From NCBI GenBank assembly GCA_973895155.1, contig OZ316895.1, forward strand, positions 14,508,001 through 14,572,000: a DNA stretch of 64,000 bases, given 5' to 3'. Within the stretch, counting starts at the first letter, position 1. Every line of letters starts with the position of its first letter. Source of the stretch: Marsupella aquatica. Taxonomy: Eukaryota; Marchantiophyta. Positions 12,344 to 22,625 of the stretch are shown here, in pieces. Under the pieces are notes generated by a model. The model was not told the origin of the DNA, did no database searches, and saw only the letters and a program-made list of their open reading frames with translations. Position numbers and translations under genes: made by a program.

Positions 12344-13570
12344 GTGGGTCCTCTTGATTCGCGGTCCCGGTCCCGGTTCACGGTCTGCCACAAGTTGGAA
12401 TCCAATTTGGATGAGGCTGGGGCCGTCATGCTTGGAGTTCCTGGACTATACACACATAGAAGAGATTTTCTAGCTAAATGGAGCAAAGAGTTAGCAATGG
12501 CCAAATCGGAGAGTAATGTCAAATATGCGAGCAAGGTCGTGCAGTTTGGAGAGATTGGCGTGGAGGTTGCAGATAGAGGAACGCGTCCATCACGAGTTGT
12601 TCCCATGGTCAGGAGTATTCATTTCTTGAGGAGGGAGAAAGTATCGAATTTGCATCGCATTGGAAGCGGCATCCAAGGACATGTGTTCATATGTCATATA
12701 TTGGATTGCCCATTGATTCCTCGAAATGCAACACTGGTTGCAAAACAATTTAAGGATGGAGACCGGCACAAGAGACAAACAGATGCCTTACAAGAAGTGT
12801 TCATGGGAGGTTTGAATCACAAAGGAATAATTTGGGCCTTGGCAATGACTATCGAAGATCCACCAAAACTTATCTATGACCATTACAATGGCGGTGACTT
12901 GGGAAGCTTCATAGATAAGTGTGGGAAATGGAGTAAGAGCAAAGGGAAGACACAATCCACTTCTAAGGTTGATGTGACATTCATATACGAAAAGAAACTC
13001 TTTTTGGAACATCATTTGGGGATTGCTATGACTCTATTGGAGACCTTGCAATATTTGCATGCACACGACCGTTTCTATTGTGATCTTCATTTTGGGAATA
13101 TCCTTCTTCACTTTGATCACGAGGATGATTTGGCAATTAGAGTTTATGTAGGAATATGTGATTTTGGGTTGTCCAAACACAAGTCACAATGCACATTATC
13201 ACAAAATCTAATGTGGCCCACCCCTACAGAGAAAGCAATTGCGTATCAAAAACAATATCCACAATTGGCGCCTGAGCTACTTCGTTTCGATCCAGCAGAG
13301 TACAGTCAAGCAACTGACATATATGCTTTGGGCAATGTCTTTGAGACATTACTCACAGAAAATTGGGATAGAATGACTTCAATGACACGATATTTGAATA
13401 GGGGTTGGAATGCTAGAGAGCATGGCCCTAAATTGGAGATTATGATACGTGACATGATGGCCACTAATGTGAAAAAAAGAATGGATTGTGTTCATTGGAG
13501 TTTGAGAATGATGAAGACATTCCAAGATTGTAGATTAGTTCAGCACAATAGTCCTTATCTAATAGATTAG
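12344..13570 (+). CDS. Protein-kinase-like protein
   Basis: An intact 408-residue frame. A kinase fold occupies about residues 100-390: glycine loop RIGSGIQGHVF (near 105), VAIK-type lysine in LVAKQFK (near 132), catalytic loop YCDLHFGNILL (near 243), CDFGLSK (near 272) and an APE-equivalent QLAPELLRF (near 308). The catalytic Asp and Asn and the DFG Asp are present, so activity is possible. The usual HRD is changed to Y-C-D, which removes the Arg that normally senses activation-loop phosphorylation. The first 100 residues have no recognised domain. The loop between the lysine and the catalytic loop contains a basic insert (GKWSKSKGKTQ). The next gene on the same strand is the coiled-coil/RING-like gene. 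A 5' exon upstream cannot be excluded. I cannot name a subfamily. Confidence 0.75.
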   Translation: MGPLDSRSRSRFTVCHKLESNLDEAGAVMLGVPGLYTHRRDFLAKWSKELAMAKSESNVKYASKVVQFGEIGVEVADRGTRPSRVVPMVRSIHFLRREKVSNLHRIGSGIQGHVFICHILDCPLIPRNATLVAKQFKDGDRHKRQTDALQEVFMGGLNHKGIIWALAMTIEDPPKLIYDHYNGGDLGSFIDKCGKWSKSKGKTQSTSKVDVTFIYEKKLFLEHHLGIAMTLLETLQYLHAHDRFYCDLHFGNILLHFDHEDDLAIRVYVGICDFGLSKHKSQCTLSQNLMWPTPTEKAIAYQKQYPQLAPELLRFDPAEYSQATDIYALGNVFETLLTENWDRMTSMTRYLNRGWNAREHGPKLEIMIRDMMATNVKKRMDCVHWSLRMMKTFQDCRLVQHNSPYLID

Positions 13571-13854
13571 GGATGACATAATTTCATCGTGAATGACAAT
13601 GATAGATGACATGAACTATTATCTATTTTAATCATGTCATATGAATGAAATATATTACTCATTTTGTTTCATTGTATGTTGTTATCATTTTTATCTTGAA
13701 GAGTATATGGCGAATGAATGCTAAAAATGTTTTTGTTATTGTAGAATCTGCAAGGATAGAAAAATGGGATTTGGAATCCGACGAGGAGGAAAAACCTAGA
13801 AAGATTCCATATTTATATTTGTAACTTACTCAGGATTTACACCTTTGGTCTCAG
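13571..13854 (+). other. Spacer between kinase-like and RING-like genes, possible 5' exon
   Basis: AT-rich spacer. At 13745-13821 there is an open acidic stretch preceded by 'ttattgtag' (an acceptor-like site), and another acceptor-like TCTCAG ends at 13854 just before the frame of the next gene. A small upstream exon of the RING-like gene may lie here. Confidence 0.3.
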
Positions 13855-15681
13855 GATCAATACGCTGAAGAAGATTCTCAACCCATAGACGAGGACATTG
13901 GAATGAGTAGCAATCATGCAAGGCAAAGCATAACCAAAATGGATGAGGACACCAAGGATGTTGAATGGAACATCACAATGCCAAATATGAAACCTTCTCA
14001 CAATGAATGGCCCATCAACGCCAAAGAATTGGAGATATTGATGCCACGTGTGGAGTTCCAAAAATGGATGAAAATCATTTTTGATGATGAAAATTTATGG
14101 GCCACAAGGTCTTGGATGCAAGAGAAGTACACAATGTCCAAGGTAACACATGTGGAAATTGGCAAGCATTGACAGCAAAGATTTTGAGAGTATGCTCCAA
14201 AGAAGGCGCAAGACAAAACAAGCTCAGTTTATCCTCCTTTTCTCTGACTCCTAATTGCTGAATTTATTCTCAAGTGGAAGGTGGATTACCGTTGGGAAAC
14301 AAAAGAGGGCAAGATGACTCACTCTGTGCATCAGTCTGTCCTGGACATTGCAAGTTTGAAGAGCAACAAAAATACTACAAAAGATATGTCGAGTCAAGCA
14401 ACCAACAAAAGGTCAAAAAGAAAGATACATGACACGCAAGACATTCATGTACATCAGAAAGATAAACCAACTGCATTGGAATGACTCTTCACCAAATCGG
14501 AAAGTTTCAGCGCACCAAAACATGTGGACAAAACATCACACATTGTAGCATCTACAAGTAATAATTTGCTAGGAAAGTTCACTGGTGTTTTGGATCCAAA
14601 GAAAGAATCACTGAGCATGGAGATTGTGTGCAAGAGTTTGGACACAGAGATTGGTCATTTGATTGAGAACAATCTCCGAACAAAGTTTTGTCTTGACCTT
14701 TGTGAAGTTGGCAGCATTGACTACTACAAGTCAAAGTTGCAAGATAATCTTTTGAAGATGAAAGCAATGGAAAAAATGCCCATTCAAAGTGCGACTACTT
14801 TAGAGGTGAAGGAATACAAGGTGCAACTATACAACAAGATGGAGGAGATCGCAATGCTCAACAAACAACTTGCCCAAAAGGATGGTCAATCTAGTAAAAT
14901 GAAACAAGTTCAAGAGGCAGATAGAGTCATTCAGGATTTGAAGAATCAAGTTGCATCACAAGGGGTGATCATAAGCAATTTGCAAGAGGAGATCAAGCAA
15001 ATGAACACTGCTGAGGTGGATGGTCAGTCAGACAAGGAAAAATCAAGATGTAGGAACTACAATTATATGAACTTGCAAATGATTGATCATACGGGAGAAT
15101 CTCATCTTTTTCCGGATGTGGAGGAGGATCCAGAAGATGTAGAGAAATTTTTTGACAAGTGGAAGACCGATGAAAGTATGGCCCAATTTGTTCGAGAAAA
15201 TGATGGAAGATGTACTTGGTGCTTGTATCCATGGGGTCCTGAATCTATTTCCATTTTGGGAACATGCGGTCACTTATGGCATCATGCTTGCTTGTTTCGG
15301 TGGATGAAGAAGAGCCAAAAATGTTGATGTCGAAAACCATTTCATGAACGAGAGTATGAGCAACGAGGTTTGTTGAAACAAATGCCACCAATGGAGATAC
15401 AGCAAGACACTGAAGACATGACTCAAGAGAGTATTGCAATGACACAGATCGATTCAAGGCCCATTGACAACTTCACAGTTAATGAATACAACTTGTCAGA
15501 TGGTGACTTTGACAATTTGCTATTCAGTGGTAGATTCCAATAGTGGAAGGAATATGCCATGGCCAATCGACCAACAACAGATGAGCAAAACATGCAGCGA
15601 TCTATTCGTCGCCATCGTCGTCGTCAGCAACTAGCAGAGGTGAAAGCAGAAGCGCAAGACAATGAAAACCGAAATGAGTAG
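13855..15681 (+). pseudogene. Coiled-coil / RING-like protein gene, interrupted
   Basis: One reading frame runs from 13855 to 15681 through acidic N-terminal sequence, a coiled coil (about 14800-15010, heptad-rich with KMEEIAMLNKQL and DLKNQVASQG) and a C-terminal RING-like zinc motif: CTWC near 15211, then CGHLWHHACLFRW. A likely intron at 14142-14274 (GTAACA...CTCAAG) keeps the phase and removes the first in-frame stop. Further in-frame stops remain at 14482 (TGA), 15325 (TGA, inside the last Cys pair of the RING) and 15541 (TAG), yet the frame stays protein-like between them (CRKPFHERE after the second). RING-type proteins usually act as E3 ubiquitin ligases. Either it is a decaying gene, or more introns exist, or the protein ends at 15327 with an incomplete RING. 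The longest clean piece is 14524-15327 (267 residues). Confidence 0.55.
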
Positions 15682-15870
15682 ATTGCACACACAATGTTTA
15701 GTATAGCATATTTTATTGCATAGGACTTGCACAATCCGGCATAGTATATCATAGTTTGTCGTATAGTACTAGCATGTAATACCTAAACAGATGTCAAGGT
15801 TGTGACGAAAAGTGCCTTGTGTTATTGTTTTCATTTTCTTGCAACTGTCGATCAAATTGAAATTGTCTTG

Positions 15871-18660
15871 TCATCCATTGGACCGGATCTGCGCTATGAT
15901 ATTCTTGAAATGCCCCAACACGGGAATGTATGCTTGATTGTATGGATTTATCATGTTCTGTCTTTCATACATATTTAGTGTTGGAGAAGCATGTTGTCCC
16001 CACTGTGCATCATTAGGTTGTGCAAATAAAGTTGGTGTTGTTCTCTCAGAACAGAGCTCCGATGCAGCACCTCGTCGTTGAAATAAGTACAAAGTACTTG
16101 CTTGGACATCATTTTGTAGATTCAATGTTGGGTATGTGAAGGATGGGTTTGGTTTGGAAGGCACTACAAAGTTTGCATCACATGAGTAGTCATCGTCATC
16201 CTGAATTTGAGACTCATCGATTGTAGGGAACATCATTAAATCCATTTCATCTTCCCATTCTCCGGCATCACTTATTTCACTATCTGGTGGAATACGAGTC
16301 AACATGTCACTATCATTGTGTAATGATAATCCTTGCAAAGCCTCATCTGCGTCATCAATTGTATCAAAATCCTTCATGTCATCCTCTCCAAGAGCCGCAC
16401 ATGTAACACCATGTTGTTCAGTGTCACATCCTTCTATGGAAGTAGGCCTCGGGCCATCATTTGTTGTTGTTCTTTCATCATATCGTCTATACATAGACGT
16501 ATGAGGAGTTTTCACCTTCGTGAGCCCTTTTTGCACCCTCAAATTTGTGAATACAAAAACTAAGTCTTTTGCCCGATCATTGGTCAACCTATTACGGCTT
16601 TTTGAATGGATAAAGTCGTACGAACTCCAATTTTGTTCGCATGAAGATGCACACATTTGTTGATGCGTGATTCTTCTGGCCATCAATCTTAGCTCCGTGT
16701 AATCAGCTCCATACAAATACCACCACTCTCCTGGACTTAATTTCCTAATATTGGATTGTGCTCCTCTAATTGCAACCGATGAATTTGACAATTTTTTTTG
16801 AGCCTCAAATGCCTACATTTGGATGTCAAAAATAAGTGTCGTCACATCTCAATCATGGTTGATTCCTGCCTTCACCTTGTGTTTTGCATATCTACGAACG
16901 TAATCATTGAAGCCTCTATACAGTTCTGCATCTCCTGCCACATCTTCATCTTCATCGAAGAAAAATTGAGGATTCAGATATGCTGTTGCTAACATGAAAT
17001 CAGTAGTAAGTGATTTTCGTCGATCCATATACACTTTCATTATCTTTGGTTTTAAGTAATCTGTTACTAATGTACAACCCTCCATGCTCGCTTCCAGTTT
17101 AGCTCCAATATAGCCAAGGAAACTGTGATGAAACTCCATCAAATTCTCGCAACATCTTCACCAACGGCAGGAAAAAAGCAACTGTAGATTTTACGTGAGC
17201 CCAAAATGTATCTTGCTGTATCCACGATTTAAGTTCGTCTGCCTTTCCCCTCGTCATATGCTCTTGTGACTTTGGTCGAACTGGCAGGCGATCACGATAG
17301 GATTGCCACTTATCATCAATGACCATTTGTTGTAAAGCTCCTCTTAGCTCCAATGCTCTCTACGCCATTAAAAAATTTGTTGCAAATCTCGTTGCATTTG
17401 GATTTAACAACTTCCTGTAACCAGATTTCCTCACAAATATTGCAGAAAACTTTTGTGATGATGTAACTACTTTAACTATCCATCTCAAGTGCTTAAAAAT
17501 CATTTTGAATGGATTTTTTTCCGCTCATCTAGCACTACATTCTTGTGGCCACACATGTCTTCTAGCAACAAATTAAAAACGTGGGCAGCACACCAACTCC
17601 ATGTCACATGCAGATATTTTTTCATGACTATCTCTTCACCTGCTACACGATTTGCAGACGCCCCATCGGTAACAATTTGTATGATGTGATCGGCGCCAAT
17701 GTCATCTATGTATTTTAACCACATGTCATCAAGATACTTCCCATCTTTCTTGTCGGCTTGTGCAGCATTCCAACTATCCAAAAAGAAATCTCCTTTTGAA
17801 CTCAACAACATGACATTCATCAAAGGTTCCCTTTGGATATTTTCTCATCCATCGGATGAAAGGGAATATCCAAAAGGTTTTGCCTCTTTCATTGTTTTTG
17901 TCATGTCCTTTGTAAGATCAACTCTAGCCTCCTCCAATAATTTTATTCTCAAATTTTGCATACTCGAAAGAGAATATCCATTTACAATCCCTTTCGAGGT
18001 TTCTATGACTGCTTCACGGAAGAAAGGATTCTCCGACACATTGAACGGAATACCACTTGAATAAAAAGCTTTAGCCCACAACTTATCCAAATGAGCTCTA
18101 TTTGGAATTTGATAAGCATGCATGATTGGGTTTGCAAAATTTGATGCTCTACTTCGATGACTCATATTTCCATCCTCATCGAGGTCAACAAAATTTGAGT
18201 CTCGAGTTGATGCTTGCGAATTGGAAGATGGGTTATATGACCTACGACCTCTCATGGATAACAGAACATGACTTCCATCACTTCGTTTGTACTTTATGGA
18301 TGGGTCAACCTTTATGACATTGTACATTCTATTGATGTCATCTAAGTCAACAATTCCATACAAACTTGTGCAAGGTGGCGCATCTCCTTTGTGTATGTTT
18401 CCCATCAAATGTGCTTTTGCTCGTGTTGCATGATGCGTTGTATATTTCTTGCAAAATTTGCATCTTCGATATATACGATTAATATCATTACACGCTGATG
18501 GCGTATCACATCGTTCAAAATATTTCCACAATGGGAAAAATTTTGCACTACGATCTCGATTGTGATTTCCACCGTGCCTAACAGGAGTAGAATGAGCTGA
18601 TGAGTTGCCCGACTCATCTTCTTTGGAAGACATGATCGAAAACAAGAACTTTACACACAA
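15871..18660 (-). pseudogene. hAT-type transposase, BED/DUF659, broken
   Basis: Successive minus-strand pieces in several frames make one transposase. The N-terminal piece (17845-18660, 271 aa) has a BED-type zinc finger (CKFCKKYTTHHATRAKAH, ligands C67, C70, H84 and a later His). The next (17500-17823) carries the DUF659/RNase H-like core: VTDGASANRVAGE and CAAHVFNLLLEDM. Further pieces lie at 17099-17353 and 16849-17142. The last (15871-16791) has a hAT C-terminal dimerisation-like block (CASSCEQNWSSYDFIHSKSRN) followed by an acidic tail. Frame changes and stops between the pieces mean it cannot make a full protein. Nearby repeats at 18.76-19.1 kb may be its subterminal repeats. Family is clear; element boundaries were not found. 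Confidence 0.85.
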
Positions 18661-18759
18661 AGTGTCTTCTTATACGTCGCTAAACATAGTCTCTTAATAA
18701 AAATTGAATGATTATTTGTTAGTCTTTTGAAGTAACAACAATAAAATGAGAAAAAAAAC

Positions 18760-19110
18760 TATTGTGAAATATCACACGCCGAGTCAAACTCCAAACATGC
18801 GCACAACGGTTCTCTTTTGTTTTCTGGTTGTGATATCCAACGTATGTGATATTTATAATTTATTGAGCATTTGCCGATATAGTGAAAACATATGAGACAA
18901 TTAGTGATAATCATGTAAAATATCACATGTCAAGCTTTAGCTCCAAACATGCGTACATGAATGTCAACATTGTCGAAATTTGTTTCACAATACCCACAAG
19001 TACCACTAAATTATTGAGGGATAAGAAGAAAATTATTATGCGGATTACCACATGCCGAGTAAAACCTCCAAGCATGCACGCACAAAAGTCTTCTCTATCT
19101 CTTTACATAG
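18760..19110. repeat. Three spaced copies of a CACATGCCGAGT.AAAC-like block
   Basis: Blocks near 18765, 18915 and 19040 share 'aatatcacacgccgagtcaaactccaaacatgcgcaca' with changes. They are about 125-150 bp apart, lie directly upstream of the hAT transposase start, and could be subterminal repeats where transposase binds. That role is inferred from position only. Confidence 0.5.
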
Positions 19111-19289
19111 AGTGCTCTACTTTTAGTGAAGTGTGTCTAATGAGAAAAACTCAAAGATTCATACAATTTAGAATGGAGAAACGTTCTATATTTAGCGGGG
19201 TTAAAATACTAGATAGGCGAGAAATCCACACAACCCCAAATTAGTAGATATTGCTTATCCCAATCGAGTTTATCCACAACTCTAAAACC

Positions 19290-19745
19290 CGGGCTTATCT
19301 TTCCTTAACCCAGGCCGGGCCTCCCTCCTCCCTCGTCCCTCCTCCCGCCCCTCCCTTCACCCGGGCCGGGCCTCCCTCCTCCCCCCTCCTGGGCCTCCCT
19401 CCCTCCTCCACTCGGACCTTCCTCCACCCGGGCCGGGCCTCCCTCCACCCGGGCCGTGTCTTCCCTCCCCCCACCCGGGCCTCCTCCTCCCCCCCACCCG
19501 GGCCTCCCTCCACCCTGGCCGGGCCTCCTCCCCCCCACTCCTCCCACCCCCACCCGGGCCGGGCCTCCTCCCTCCCCCCACCCGGGCCTCCTCCTCCCGG
19601 GCTGGGCCTTCCTCCACCCGGGCCGGGCCGGGCCGGGAGAAGTTCGGGCCGAGCCGGGGAATAATGGCGAATATGCGTCAAATGAGAGCATTTCAGGCAC
19701 GTAAACTCGGCATTTGCCCGTCACATCAAACCGGGTCTTGATTGG
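19290..19745. repeat. C-rich tandem repeat, same family as 6.4-7.1 kb
   Basis: A core of CCCGGGCCGGGCCTCCCTCC-like words (19300-19640) followed by 'aatatgcgtcaaa...gcacgtaaactcggcatttgcccgtca..tcaaaccgggt' (about 19665-19738). The same tail follows the G-rich core at about 6935-7035 ('aatatgcgtcaaac...acgtgctcggcaagc...ttgcccgtca..ttaaacc'). The Pro- or Gly/Arg-rich open frames over it are compositional. Confidence 0.65.
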
Positions 19746-19859
19746 AAACAATATTCTTCACCATCGTAATTAGTCTGGTAATGAAAAGTGGACAAATCCC
19801 CAATTCTACCAAAAATGGAGTGGAAACAAAGAAAAAGCCCTTAGTATAGCATCCTTTTC

Positions 19860-20330
19860 GCTCTTGAGGTAGAGGTTAAGGTTGCTCCACCTTTAAAGAA
19901 CCTCCCCAGAATGGTAATGAAAATCTTTTAGGACTATAGTATCTACTGTAGATAAACGAGAAAATAAATTTTTTAAGATACCTCAAAGTGTGAAGATTCC
20001 ACCAAAAAATGTAAAATAGTTTGTCTTGTAATGTTTTCTTCTCAAAAGGATTCCCATGTTCTTGGGAAGAATAATTAATTATTATCTGAGTTTGGTTGGA
20101 TTTTTCTGTAACCCCTTTAAAGCAATTATGAATTAGTTTTAGGTAATTTTGTACTTGTGCCTCAATGCTTAGTCCTTTACAAAGTGTGGCCCCACTGCTG
20201 TCCCCACATGCCAATTTCCTATTATACAATTGGTTAGCTTCTATACTATTGTGAATCCCTTTCCAAAAAGTAGTGGGTCTCTCATGTTTTTCTCATAAAT
20301 AACGACTAGCCACAAGTAAGTTACTCAAAA
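19860..20330. repeat. Dispersed repeat copy 1 (19.9 kb)
   Basis: This block, 21.71-21.93 kb and 23.51-23.74 kb share diverged sequence. Copies 1 and 2 share 'ccaccttta/caa...cc...gaatggta' followed by 'ctttt/tcaggactat'. Copies 1 and 3 share 'ccccacatg.ca.ttt.ctatta.acaa.t..ttagcttcta...attgtg.atccctt.c'. The family is unidentified; no protein domain seen. Confidence 0.5.
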
Positions 20331-20914
20331 CCATAAACTTAGGAAACATATCTCTGAGCTCTAGTTAGAAAGGGAGGGAGTGAAATGTTTGTTTCTGGCA
20401 ACTCTTGGATTCCATCACACTCTTGAGAATAGATAGCTTAGGTCTAGATGTCTACAGTGTATGGAGAAACAATTCATTTAATATAATATGAATGTAAGGA
20501 TAAAACAACATATTTTAACAAAGGATGGGCAAGATTGAAAAATAGTATAGGTCACCTAAAGCTCGACCTAAAGGGGGGTCTCAAACACAAATTTAGAACA
20601 TTAAGGTAAGAATATTTCCAAAGTCCAAAAATACAAAGGATACATCTTGCCCAAAATAAATTGAAACACAAATACATATCAAAAATCTCAATAAAAACAA
20701 AGTAACCCGAGTAGGCTCTCGTACACAAGGTAACACCAGAAAAATGAAGAGTAACACCAGGTAACTAGGTTATGTAGAGCAACTCTTGTGTCATTAAGGA
20801 CATTCAACTACTTATTTACTGTGCATTTTAGAAAATAGCTTGATAACCCGTTCCATGAATGTGAACAGAGATGAGGAGTAGAAAAACCTTGCAGAAAAAA
20901 GGATTCCCTATTCA

Positions 20915-21075
20915 TCTTTGCCCCCATCCATGTTTTTTGTTTCCACCCTACTTTCAGGCATGCCCTCAATTATAGTCAAGTTCTAGAAAAAAAGATTCCA
21001 TGTTATTTCTTGTTCATCTTTGCTCCCATCCTTATTTTTTGTTTGTATTCTCACTTTCAGGACTCAAATAGAGTG
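20915..21075. repeat. Tandem duplication, about 80-95-bp period
   Basis: Two diverged copies of 'aaaaa.gattcc.t.tt...ttcatctttgc.cccatcc.t.ttttttgtttc.a...tactttcagg' lie next to each other (about 20915 and 20985). Surrounding DNA to 21.7 kb has no gene that I can support. Confidence 0.5.
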
Positions 21076-21709
21076 ACAGTCTAGGAGGTATTCTATGTTG
21101 CGAACAAACAGGAGATTTTGATAGCGAGACAATAATGGCTCCAAATTTCAGTTGCTTTTTGGTGTCTTTTACATTTTTTGTGTTTTTTTTAAAGACTCCA
21201 GATGGCTAGCGAGCTTGCTAGCAAAAAGGGAGTCCCCAAAAGGGATGTTACCAACCAGGTAGTTGATAGCGAGACAGTTGCATGTAGAAAAATAGGGTCA
21301 TACAATAGTTTTTTTTGCTCGTGCGAGGAAAATTTTTACTGTTTGCTCGCACGTTACAATTACCCACAGTCTAGAGACTTCACTCTAGACAATACACATA
21401 GTCAGTAGCTTTCAATTGAGCTTATTAGTTAGATATTCAAAAGACTTTCAGAATTTTGAACAAAAAAGGGTTCAAACAGAATTAACTAGAGTATGTGGAC
21501 CCATCAATTCTTAGAGGTTTATTTTGGTTCACTTCTTTTGCATTTGGTTTTGCCCACTTGGGACCTCTTTTGGTTATACTTTTGTACTCTGTTTGGCCCT
21601 TGTCTGTAAAAAGTGTGTGTATATTATCCTATTTTAGTGTAGATTCCACACTTCACTTTTGTGTTTGAATTTTATTGTCTTTGTGAAACTTAGATTCCCC
21701 ATAATATTT

Positions 21710-21935
21710 AGGTTCCCCCACCTTCAAGCAACCTTTGTCGAATGGTATTAAAAAGCTTTCAGGACTATTAAGCTGAAATAAATCAATGAAACAATTTTCT
21801 TTGAAATGACTGTCTAAAAAACCGATTAGTTTCTCTTGTACATTTCTGGCTCAAAAGATTCAAATGTTAAAAAGATCAATAATTATTCCTGTTTTTTAAG
21901 TTTTTAAATTATTGTTTATTCCACGTGAACCCATG
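21710..21935. repeat. Dispersed repeat copy 2 (21.7 kb)
   Basis: Shares with copy 1 the order 'ccaccttcaa...gaatggta...ctttcaggactat', then 'tctcttgta.att.tc..ctcaaaagattc..atgtt...aataatta'. Divergence is high, so it is an old insertion or duplication. Confidence 0.45.
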
Positions 21936-22445
21936 GATGGGGGGACCCAGCAAGCCCAAAGGCAAAAGAAGCCACAAGTGGCATAAGAGTACAAGGGATC
22001 ATAACAGGGCAATTTGAAGTCCAAAAAATCTACCACTATCTACCAAAAACCAAGGGGCAGGCCAGCAGAGTAGAAAGCCTATGTAAGTGTCCACTTGGGC
22101 CAAAGATCAGAGCCCAACAACAAGTCCCCTAAGGATCCATTGCCAGGGCAAAGTCCACAGGTAAAGGAATGCATACCTAAGGACAACAGAGCCCATCCAA
22201 ATGAGCCTAGCACTAAATGTTGAGACCAGAATAACCCAATTCTAAATCTCCAATTCTCACCAGGAATAGTAAGGACCCTTCGGACAAGGGTATTCCTAAC
22301 TAGAATCCACGTTGTCAACCTGAAAGAAGATTTTATGATCAGCATAAAATCACTGAGCATCGATTCAAGAGCAATAAACCCTCCCTCCCGTCTGGGGCAA
22401 AATGTTTCCACACAGTGACCACATTCAAAATAGAGATCGTACAGT
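21936..22445. other. Intergenic, no gene recognised
   Basis: One minus-strand open frame (22079-22411, 110 aa) is Trp/Leu-rich and slightly reminiscent of a decayed retroelement tail, but no motif supports it. Confidence 0.3.
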
Positions 22446-22625
22446 CAATCCTCCCAAGCTCAAGCTCACTTCTAACTCTGCCTCCTTAGTTTCTCATAGC
22501 ACAGCCCCCCAAGCTCATGCTCACTACTAACTCTGCCTCCTTAGTTTAGTTTCTGATAGCACAGCCCCCCAAGCTCATGCTCACTTCTAACTCTGCCTCC
22601 TTAGTTTCTCATAGCACAGCCCCCC
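22446..22625. repeat. Three-unit tandem repeat, about 57-62-bp period
   Basis: The unit 'ccaagctca.gctcact.ctaactctgcctccttagttt' followed by 'ct.atagcacagcccc' is repeated three times (starting about 22455, 22509 and 22570). Copy 2 carries a 5-bp internal duplication (TTAGT). High similarity implies a fairly recent expansion. Confidence 0.75.

Noticed and set aside
19251-19751. Pro-rich and Gly-rich open frames of 82-148 residues
   Set aside because: Same cause: C-rich tandem repeat open in many frames on both strands.
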